Assembly (NCBI GenBank): GCA_963674955.2
Contig: CAXXKR010000004.1
Span: 1,364,001-1,428,000 of the forward strand
Direction: 5' to 3'
Origin: G963674955 sp963674955
GTDB lineage: Bacteria > Desulfobacterota > Desulfovibrionia > Desulfovibrionales > Desulfovibrionaceae
Length of the DNA: 64,000 nt
Position 1 is the first letter of the stretch. Every line of letters starts with the position of its first letter. Positions 57,671 to 64,000 of this stretch are shown in pieces. Under the pieces are notes generated by a model. It saw only the letters and a list, made by a program, of their open reading frames with translations. It was not told the origin of the DNA and searched no databases. Both the position numbers and the translations under genes were made by a program.

Positions 57671-58669
57671 TTGGGTATTCCTGCAATTCAAATGGCGCGG
57701 ATAGGTTCCTATATTATCAAGAAAAAACTGACGGGGCAAAAAAGATACCCGTTGGTTCTCATGCTGGAGCCCCTGTTCAAGTGCAACCTGCGCTGCAAGG
57801 GTTGCGGCAAAATCGACTTCCCGCCGGAGGTCATGGACAAGATGCTCAGCGTGGAGCAGTGCCTTTCCGCAGTCGAGGAGTGCGGCGCGCCCGTGGTCTC
57901 CATCCCCGGCGGAGAACCCCTGCTCCACCCGGACATAACGGCCATCGTCAAGGAACTCACGGCACGCAAGAAATTCGTATACCTCTGCACCAACGCCCTT
58001 CTGGCCCAGAAGCGCATCGAGGAGTTCACCCCCTCAAACTACCTGACCTTCAACGTCCACCTGGACGGATTGCGCGATCGCCACGACCAGCTCACCGGAC
58101 GCAAAGGCACCTTCGACAACGCCGTGGACGCCATCAAACAGCTCGTGGCCAAGGGCTTTCGCGTGACCACCAACTCCACCTTTTTCAACGACCAGGACCC
58201 GGTCGAGGCAGCCAAGCTGTTCGACCTGCTGACCTCCCTGAACGTCGAAGGAATGACCATTTCCGCAGGCTTCAACTACGAAAAGGCCTCGGACCAGGAC
58301 AATTTTCTGGAAAGGGAGAACACCAAGAAACTTTTCCAGGCCATTTTCGCCCAAAGCAAGGGCAGGGGCTGGGTCTTCAACCACAGCAGCCTGTATCTGG
58401 ACTTTCTGGTGGGCAACCAGGACTACCAGTGCTCACCATGGGGCAACCCGACATACAACATCTTCGGCTGGCAGACTCCCTGCTATCTCCTGGACGACGG
58501 CTACATGCCCACATATAAAGACCTCATGGAAAAGACGGATTGGGACAAGTACGGAAACGGTCACGACCCGCGCTGCTCCAACTGCATGGTTCATTGCGGC
58601 TACGAGCCCACGGCCGTGGACGATTCGGTACGGAATCCCTTCAAGCTGATGTTCGTGAAGCCGGTCTAA
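57671..58669 (+). CDS. hpnH: Adenosyl-hopene transferase HpnH (radical SAM)
   Basis: 332 residues. Radical SAM enzyme that adds the adenosyl group to diploptene, the first step of bacteriohopanetetrol side-chain synthesis. The CxxxCxxC motif is in LEPLFKCNLRCKGCGK near residue 40; VSIPGGEPLLHPD and NVHLDGLRDRHDQLTG follow. The C-terminal segment has DYQCSPWGNPT, WQTPCYLL and CSNCMVHCGYEPTAV, typical of HpnH. I prefer the TTG at 57671, since GAGGGG is 7 nt upstream and the family starts MG(I/V)P; the GTG at 57653 is the alternative. Convergent overlap with hpnG. No squalene-hopene cyclase gene is in the window. Confidence 0.93.
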   Translation: MGIPAIQMARIGSYIIKKKLTGQKRYPLVLMLEPLFKCNLRCKGCGKIDFPPEVMDKMLSVEQCLSAVEECGAPVVSIPGGEPLLHPDITAIVKELTARKKFVYLCTNALLAQKRIEEFTPSNYLTFNVHLDGLRDRHDQLTGRKGTFDNAVDAIKQLVAKGFRVTTNSTFFNDQDPVEAAKLFDLLTSLNVEGMTISAGFNYEKASDQDNFLERENTKKLFQAIFAQSKGRGWVFNHSSLYLDFLVGNQDYQCSPWGNPTYNIFGWQTPCYLLDDGYMPTYKDLMEKTDWDKYGNGHDPRCSNCMVHCGYEPTAVDDSVRNPFKLMFVKPV

Positions 58670-59415
58670 AGACCTTTCAGGACAGTCTCGCTCAAGGGCT
58701 TCCAGGCCCCGGACAAGCCGGACAGGGCAACCCTGAAATCCCTGTTCATGCCCAAAAGCACCCGCAACAGGCCGGGCCTGCACAAAAGCCGGACAAGTAT
58801 GGACAATGGCTTGACCTTGCCCTCCACTCCGAGTCCTGCAAGGAATTCCCGTGGAATCTCCGTCTCCACGTGGTCGCAAACGGCCCGCAGGACGAAAAAC
58901 CTCAATCCTTTCTCCACGGCCACCCGCGCCACTGCTCCGCTCTCCATGTCCACGCCCAGGGCGTTGCTCCTGGCAAAAAGACTCCTCTTACCCTTGGCCG
59001 AAGCCACGGCCCGGCCCACTGCCGCCAGCCCCCCGACCAGGGCGTGAATCCCAAGCCCCTGCAACTGGGCGCAGGCCTCGGATGCGGTTTGATCGGCAGA
59101 ACTCCAGACCACGTCTCCCTTGTCCGCGTCATAAATCGAGTCCCCCACCAGCACGCTGCCCGGCTCGACGCAATCGTTCAAGCCGCCTGAAACCCCGGCG
59201 CTGACCAGGGCGAAGACCCCTTTACGGACCAAAAATCTTGCCGCCGCTTCGGCCCTCTCCGGACCAGGTCCGGAAAGTACGCAGACATATTCGCGCCCAC
59301 CGGCAAGACGGCCCTCCCTGAAACGAAAAACCCCTTCACGCGCCCAATGCCCGGCGCCAAGCAAGGCGCGCGCCTCGGCGGTCATGGCTGTCACTATCCC
59401 TATGGGTCTGCCCAT
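58666..59415 (-). CDS. hpnG: HpnG-type nucleoside phosphorylase
   Basis: 249 residues of the purine nucleoside phosphorylase/MTAN fold: IGIVTAMTAEARALLG, LSGPGPERAEAAARFL, ALVSAGVSGGLND and NALGVDMESGAVARVA (the Met-Glu ribose-binding motif). In hopanoid loci HpnG releases adenine from adenosylhopane to give (phospho)ribosylhopane, the step after HpnH. Start at 59415 has GGAAG 5 nt upstream; a GTG two codons earlier is possible. Convergent with hpnH, overlapping 4 nt, which is odd for two consecutive pathway steps. Divergent from the TetR gene. Confidence 0.88.
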   Translation of the reverse strand: MGRPIGIVTAMTAEARALLGAGHWAREGVFRFREGRLAGGREYVCVLSGPGPERAEAAARFLVRKGVFALVSAGVSGGLNDCVEPGSVLVGDSIYDADKGDVVWSSADQTASEACAQLQGLGIHALVGGLAAVGRAVASAKGKRSLFARSNALGVDMESGAVARVAVEKGLRFFVLRAVCDHVETEIPREFLAGLGVEGKVKPLSILVRLLCRPGLLRVLLGMNRDFRVALSGLSGAWKPLSETVLKGL

Positions 59416-59427
59416 TGACACTTCCAG

Positions 59428-59572
59428 ATTGAATCATAGTTTCAAACACCCAACTGCCCACCGAAACCAATGAAAAATCATTTAACATTTTTTTGACAAA
59501 AAATCCCTTGACATTCAATCCCAAGATTGAAACAAACGATTCAATTGCTTGATTCAAACAATAGTTTTAAAC
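59428..59572. promoter_or_regulatory. Three related TetR-type operator boxes
   Basis: ATTGAATCATAGTTTCAAAC (59428-59447), GATTGAAACAAACGATTCAA (59525-59544) and GATTCAAACAATAGTTTTAA (59551-59570) share TTGAA/TTTCAA half-sites arranged as imperfect dyads. All lie in the spacer between hpnG (minus) and the TetR gene (plus), fitting autoregulation and perhaps control of hpnG. Confidence 0.55.
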
Positions 59573-59600
59573 TCAGGTTTCACAAAGCCGGGATTAAACC

Positions 59601-60242
59601 ATGAAGATGGACAAAGACAAGGACACCAAGGAAAAGCTGCTTTCCGCAGCCATCAAGGTCTTTGCGCAAAAGGGCTACCGGTCCGCGACAATCCGCGACA
59701 TCTGCGCCCTGGCCGGAGCCAATGTGGCGGCGGTAAACTACCATTACGGGGACAAGGAAAAGCTGTATTTCGCGGTCCTGGAAAAAATGTTCACGGAGAC
59801 CGCAACCAGCAAAACAGTGGGCAACGAATCAACACCTCCCGAAGAAAAGCTGCGCACCTATCTCAAGCAACTCATGATCGAATTGTATGGAGACTGGTGC
59901 GAACCCGACGAATTCGGGAACCTGAGTTCGATCTTCCTTATGGAAATGGCCAACCCCAGTGACTACCTCGACCACTTGACCGAAAAATACATCCGTGAAG
60001 ACGCGCTTGTGATGGAATCAATCCTCAAGGAAATACTTGGGGACAAGGCGGACGCGAAAATGCTCATCCAATGCGCCAACAGCATCTACGGCATGTGCAT
60101 GTACGAAGTCCTGTGCGGCCCAATAAACAAGCGGCTGTACCCGGAATACTCGCTTTTTGAAGACGATATCGACACGCTTACCGACTACTATACCCAAATG
60201 GCCATGGGCGGCCTGAACGCAATCAGGAAGACCCTCGGCTGA
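59601..60242 (+). CDS. TetR family regulator (CerR/DUF1956-like)
   Basis: 213 residues. N-terminal HTH: KEKLLSAAIKVFAQKGYRSATIRDICALAGANVAAVNYHYGDKEKLYFAVLE, described here by its ends (residues ~10-61). The N-V-(A)-A-V-N-Y-H-Y-G-(D)-K recognition helix is typical of the CerR/YbiH group. The C-terminal ligand domain (DEFGNLSSIFLMEMANPS; YGMCMYEVLCGP) fits DUF1956. It likely represses itself and the RND pump genes that follow 19 nt downstream. Confidence 0.9.
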   Translation: MKMDKDKDTKEKLLSAAIKVFAQKGYRSATIRDICALAGANVAAVNYHYGDKEKLYFAVLEKMFTETATSKTVGNESTPPEEKLRTYLKQLMIELYGDWCEPDEFGNLSSIFLMEMANPSDYLDHLTEKYIREDALVMESILKEILGDKADAKMLIQCANSIYGMCMYEVLCGPINKRLYPEYSLFEDDIDTLTDYYTQMAMGGLNAIRKTLG

Positions 60243-60261
60243 CAGCCGAAAGGAACAGGAT

Positions 60262-61359
60262 ATGAAGACCCAAGACAGGAATTTCACCGCCCGCATTCTG
60301 GGCGCGGTGCGCAACAGGAAGATCATGGCCGTAATCGCGGCGGCGATCATCGTGGTGCTGGTTGTCACCCTTGGCAACGGCGGCGCCAAGGAGCAGGCCG
60401 AGGAAACGGCGGCCCCGGCAATTCAGGTCGTGAAGGTCAACGTGATGGACGTTAAGCCCGTCCCCTTGAACGACATTTTGACCCTGCCCGGCCAGACCGA
60501 AGCGCTGCACGACGTGGTTCTTTCCGCGGAGCGCGGCGGGCGCGTGGAATGGATAGGACCGGAGGAAGGCGAGGAGATCGAGCTGGGACAGGACATTGTC
60601 AAGATCGACATGGCTGCTGCCGCGGCCGCATTGAACAAGGCCAAAGCCTCTCATGTTCTTTCCAAGAAACTGGCGGCGCGCAGGGAAAGCCTGCACAAAA
60701 GCAACGTGCTTTCCAAGGAGGAGCTGGATCAGGCCGAGACCGACCTGGCTCTGGCCAGCGGCACTCTGCGCGAAGCCCAAGTGGCCTACGACCAGGGGCT
60801 GATCAAGGCCCCGTTCAAGGGCGTGGTCAATAAGCTGTACGTCGATCCCGGCGAATACGTGGACACCGGCGCTCCTGTGGCCGACATGGTCAACGTGGAC
60901 AGCATCCGCATCAACGTAAACGTGCCGGAAATGGATGTGCGCTACCTTAAGAAGGGCGAATTCGCCGACGTCATTGTGGACGCCTACCCGGACGAAAAGT
61001 GGGCCGGGGAAATAGATTTCGTTTCCTTCAAGGCCGATCCAGCCACCAAGACCTTCAAGGTCAGGGTGGTGGTCAAAAACGACGACGGCAGAATCCGTCC
61101 CGGCATGCTGGCCCGGGCCAGCTTCCAGCGCAGGTCCATTCCCGAGGCCCTCATCGCTCCCTTGTTTGCCGTCTTGGACAAGGGCGGGGAGCGCATCGTC
61201 TTTGTGGTCGAAGACGGGGTCGCCCACGCGCGCACGGTTTCCATCGGCGTAATATCCGACGAATACGTGCAGATAACTGACGGCCTGAAAGTCGGCGACA
61301 AGCTGATAATCACCGGACAGACCGAAGTAGAAGAAGGAACCACGGTGACCTTTCAATGA
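60262..61359 (+). CDS. RND efflux periplasmic adaptor subunit (membrane fusion protein)
   Basis: 365 residues. One N-terminal membrane anchor (IMAVIAAAIIVVLVVTLGNG) and no lipobox. Then the barrel-sandwich (lipoyl) halves (VVLSAERGGRVEWIGPEEGEEI; QGLIKAPFKGVVNKLYVDPGEYVDTG, given by ends), a short alpha-hairpin (ALNKAKASHVLSKKLAARRESL) and a beta-barrel with VNVPEMDVRYLKKGEFADV and FVEDGVAHARTVSIG. AAAGGAA precedes the ATG. Its stop overlaps the pump ATG (ATGA). It links the RND pump to an outer-membrane channel, which is not in the window. Confidence 0.92.
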   Translation: MKTQDRNFTARILGAVRNRKIMAVIAAAIIVVLVVTLGNGGAKEQAEETAAPAIQVVKVNVMDVKPVPLNDILTLPGQTEALHDVVLSAERGGRVEWIGPEEGEEIELGQDIVKIDMAAAAAALNKAKASHVLSKKLAARRESLHKSNVLSKEELDQAETDLALASGTLREAQVAYDQGLIKAPFKGVVNKLYVDPGEYVDTGAPVADMVNVDSIRINVNVPEMDVRYLKKGEFADVIVDAYPDEKWAGEIDFVSFKADPATKTFKVRVVVKNDDGRIRPGMLARASFQRRSIPEALIAPLFAVLDKGGERIVFVVEDGVAHARTVSIGVISDEYVQITDGLKVGDKLIITGQTEVEEGTTVTFQ

Positions 61360-64000
61360 TAATAAACCACGCAGCCCTTGACCGGCAGTCCACAGTACTG
61401 GTGCTGCTGGTGCTCATAGTCCTGGCCGGGGCCTTCAGTTATATGGCCCTGCCCAGGGAGTCCTCGCCCGACATCACCATTCCCTATGTCTTCGTGACCA
61501 CGAACTACGAGGGCGTGGCGCCGGAGGACATGGAAACGCTGGTCACCATGCCCCTGGAAAGAAAGCTCAAGGGACTGGACGACACTGAAAAGATATCCTC
61601 CATTTCGGACGACGGCATATCGGTAATCTCCATCAAGTTTCTGCCCTCGGTGGACATCGACGACGCCCTGCAAAAGGTCAGGGACAAGGTGGACCTGGCC
61701 AAGCCCGACCTTCCGGCGGAACTTCCCGACGACCCGGTCATCGAGGAGATGAACTTCTCGGACATGCCCATCCTGAACGTGGTCCTGTCCGGGCCTTTCA
61801 GCCTCAAGCGGCTCAAGGTCTTTGCCGAGGACATGGAGGACCTGTTCGAGGCCGTGCCCGGAGTGCTGGAAGCCGAAATCATCGGCGGCCTGGACCGCGA
61901 AATACATGTTGAATTCGACCTGGACAGGGTGGCCTTCTACAACGTGCCCTTCTCCTCCCTGCTCAGCGCGGTGGAAAAGGGCAACGTGAACATGCCGGGC
62001 GGGTCCATGGACATCGGCAACGCCAAGTATCTGGTCCGCGTTCCCGAAGACTACCAGCACCCCGCCGAGATCAACAGCATCGTGGCCTTTGTGCGCGACG
62101 GCAGGCCCGTTTACCTGCGAGACCTGGCGGAAATCCGCGACCACTACAAGGAACCCACGACCCGCAGCCGCATCTGGGGCGAGAACAGCGTCACCATCCA
62201 GATAAAAAAACGCTCCGGCGAAAATATCATCGAGATAACCGACGCCATCAAGGAAATCGTGGGCGAACAGAAGCAGAATCTGCCCCCGACCCTGAAGATC
62301 GACATGACCTCGGACCAGTCCAAGGACATCCGGACCATGGTCAAGGACCTTGAGAACAACATCATCACGGGCCTGATACTGGTTCTGGCCGTGGTCTTCA
62401 TTTTCATCGGCGGACGCTCGGCCCTGTTCGTGGCCCTGGCCATCCCCCTGTCCATGCTCATCACCTTTTCCATGCTCTCGGTCTTTTCCATAACCCTGAA
62501 CATGGTGGTGCTCTTTTCCCTGACCCTGGCCCTGGGCATGCTCGTGGACAACGGCATCGTCATCGTGGAAAACATCTACCGCCACATGCAGGACGGCATG
62601 ACCAAGCTGGAGGCGGCCCGCGCGGCCACCGACGAAGTGGCCTGGCCGGTAATCTCCTCCACCCTGACCACCGTGGGCGCTTTCTTTCCCATGGTCTTCT
62701 GGCCCGGCATCATGGGCGAATTCATGTCCTTTCTGCCCAAAACGGTCATCATCGCCCTGACCGCATCCCTGTTCGTGGCCCTGGTCATCAACCCGGTGCT
62801 CTCGGCCCGCTATCAGACGGTCAAGCCCAAGCCCCCGGCGGACGTGAAGCCCAAGGGCGTGGACAAGCTCCTGGAGGGAGTCAAGGGCGTCTACCTGCCG
62901 CTCCTGGACTGGACGCTGGACAACAGGGGCAAGACCGTGGCCGCATCCGTGGTCATTCTCATCGTCTCCATCATGGCCTTCGGGATGTTCGGCAAGGGCG
63001 TGGAGTTCATGCCGGACATCGAACCCAAGCGGGCCTACATAAACATCAAGTCGCCCATCGGAACCAACCTTGACGCTTCCGACAAGCTGACCAGACAAGT
63101 TGAAAGCATTGTCAAGGAATACAAGGATATCGAGTTCTGCATCGCCAACATCGGCTCATCAGGCGGCGGAGACATGATGACCTCCGGCGGAGACGGAACG
63201 CACAAAAGCTCCGTGGCCATCGACTTCCTGGACATACATGAGCGCTCCCGCCCCTCGTCCGAAATCCTGGTGGAGCTCCGCGACCGCCTGCAAAAGGCCA
63301 TCAAGGGCGCGGAGGTGCGCGTGGAAAAGGCGGAGGAAGGCCCGCCCACGGGCATGCCCATCAACCTGGAAATCTACGGCACGGACATGATAGGCTTGGG
63401 CGAGGTCTCCTCGAAAATCAGAAAAGCCATCCAGGACATTCCCGGATTGGTCGACCTCAAGGACAACTACGTCTCGGGCAAGCCCGAAATCAAGATCGAC
63501 GTGGACAAGGAAAAGGCCGCCCTCCTGGGCCTGGACACCTATACGATCGCCTACACGGTCAAGTCCGCGGTCAACGGCGCAAAGGTGGGCACCTACCGCG
63601 AAGGCAAGGACGAGTACGACATCGTGGCCAAGCTGCCCAAAAAGGAACTCAAATCCGTGGAGGCCATCAAGCGGCTGACCGTGTCCGGGCCTGACGGGGA
63701 ACCCATCCCCCTGACCAGCCTGGCGGAAGTGCGCGTTTCCAGCGGCCTGGGCACCATCAACCGCATCGACCAGAAGCGGGTGGTGACCATCTCGGCCGAT
63801 GTTTCCGGACGATTGGCCAACGACATCATCGTGGACATCCAGAAACGCCTTGAGAAATTCCAGTGGCCCAAGGGCTACTCATACTCCTTCACCGGCGAGC
63901 AGGAGGAACAGGACAAGGCCTCGGCCTTCCTGGCCCAAGCCTTCGTGGCCACCATCTTCATCATCTTCCTGGTCCTGGTAACACAGTTCAATTCCATCCT
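61356..64000 (+). CDS. RND efflux permease (AcrB/MdtB-like), 3' end beyond the window
   Basis: At least 881 residues, open to the window end. MIINHAALDRQSTVLVLLVL gives TM1, then PRESSPDITIPYVFV and the large periplasmic loop; TM2-TM6 include LILVLAVVFIFIGG and LTLALGMLVDNGIVIVENIYRHM, with the charged Asp of the proton relay. The second half repeats the pattern (DNRGKTVAASVVILIVSIMA; GVEFMPDIEPKRAYI). It exports drugs or lipophilic compounds, driven by proton motive force. A 581-codon open frame on the opposite strand (61353-63098) is an antisense shadow of this GC-rich gene. Cut off by the window edge. Confidence 0.93.
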   Translation, partial: MIINHAALDRQSTVLVLLVLIVLAGAFSYMALPRESSPDITIPYVFVTTNYEGVAPEDMETLVTMPLERKLKGLDDTEKISSISDDGISVISIKFLPSVDIDDALQKVRDKVDLAKPDLPAELPDDPVIEEMNFSDMPILNVVLSGPFSLKRLKVFAEDMEDLFEAVPGVLEAEIIGGLDREIHVEFDLDRVAFYNVPFSSLLSAVEKGNVNMPGGSMDIGNAKYLVRVPEDYQHPAEINSIVAFVRDGRPVYLRDLAEIRDHYKEPTTRSRIWGENSVTIQIKKRSGENIIEITDAIKEIVGEQKQNLPPTLKIDMTSDQSKDIRTMVKDLENNIITGLILVLAVVFIFIGGRSALFVALAIPLSMLITFSMLSVFSITLNMVVLFSLTLALGMLVDNGIVIVENIYRHMQDGMTKLEAARAATDEVAWPVISSTLTTVGAFFPMVFWPGIMGEFMSFLPKTVIIALTASLFVALVINPVLSARYQTVKPKPPADVKPKGVDKLLEGVKGVYLPLLDWTLDNRGKTVAASVVILIVSIMAFGMFGKGVEFMPDIEPKRAYINIKSPIGTNLDASDKLTRQVESIVKEYKDIEFCIANIGSSGGGDMMTSGGDGTHKSSVAIDFLDIHERSRPSSEILVELRDRLQKAIKGAEVRVEKAEEGPPTGMPINLEIYGTDMIGLGEVSSKIRKAIQDIPGLVDLKDNYVSGKPEIKIDVDKEKAALLGLDTYTIAYTVKSAVNGAKVGTYREGKDEYDIVAKLPKKELKSVEAIKRLTVSGPDGEPIPLTSLAEVRVSSGLGTINRIDQKRVVTISADVSGRLANDIIVDIQKRLEKFQWPKGYSYSFTGEQEEQDKASAFLAQAFVATIFIIFLVLVTQFNSI

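Noticed and set aside
61353..63098. 581-codon open frame on the minus strand
   Set aside because: It is exactly antisense to the RND permease gene, which has clear family motifs; His/Gly/Asp-rich composition is typical of antisense frames in GC-rich genes.

Overview
The window comes from a sulfate-reducing deltaproteobacterium of the Desulfovibrionaceae type. The strongest marker is a complete tmc transmembrane electron-transfer operon (acidic tetraheme cytochrome c3, HdrD-like FeS protein, cytochrome b, TmcD). Supporting markers are a VPLPA-CTERM protein, hopanoid genes hpnG/hpnH, an ADP-forming acetyl-CoA synthetase next to a Pta-like DRTGG protein, and the order ispE-tRNA-prs-rplY-pth-carD-rho. 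The backbone is visibly GC-rich with strong AGGAGG-type ribosome sites.

Layout. 1-4.5 kb: end of a class II aldolase gene, pal, a VPLPA-CTERM protein, a sulfotransferase and a decayed M15 peptidase. 4.59-26.0 kb: an AT-rich integrated island. 26.2-40.3 kb: housekeeping genes (DegP-type protease, ispE, tRNA-Gln, prs, rplY, pth, carD, rho, BepA-like protease, ribF, ClC channel, macro domain, hslVU). 40.3-47.8 kb: tmcDCBA on the minus strand plus acetate/CoA metabolism. 47.9-53.9 kb: surface or flagellar glycan genes (manC, DegT aminotransferase, Maf-type transferase, NeuB family). 54.2-64 kb: tRNA-Thr, a disrupted RRM protein gene with a terminator-ended leader or sRNA, an isochorismatase-like hydrolase, ispH, hpnH/hpnG, and a TetR-RND efflux operon running off the end.

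The island is the most interesting part. It sits inside the anticodon loop of a tRNA-Arg(CCT) gene, splitting it: the 3' half lies at 4.55-4.60 kb and the 5' half at 25.99-26.03 kb, with an 11-bp core GATTAGGAATC at both junctions. The island carries a whole, slightly diverged tRNA-Arg(CCT) about 95 bp downstream of the orphaned 5' half. It encodes a tyrosine integrase, a second catalytic-domain-only recombinase, a possible Rep-like gene split by a frameshift, several small regulators, and a hybrid sensor kinase coupled to a CGGC protein. No virion or conjugation genes are visible.

Two cargo blocks look like DNA-modification or defence machinery. One is a TGT/DpdA-like transglycosylase with an unknown partner (13.25-15.11 kb). 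The other is a six-gene block (18.80-25.21 kb): ParB-like, PD-(D/E)XK nuclease, SNF2 helicase and ParB-like genes on the plus strand converge with a ParB-like and radical SAM pair on the minus strand. I do not recognise this six-gene arrangement as a named system; it is my main candidate for something undescribed.
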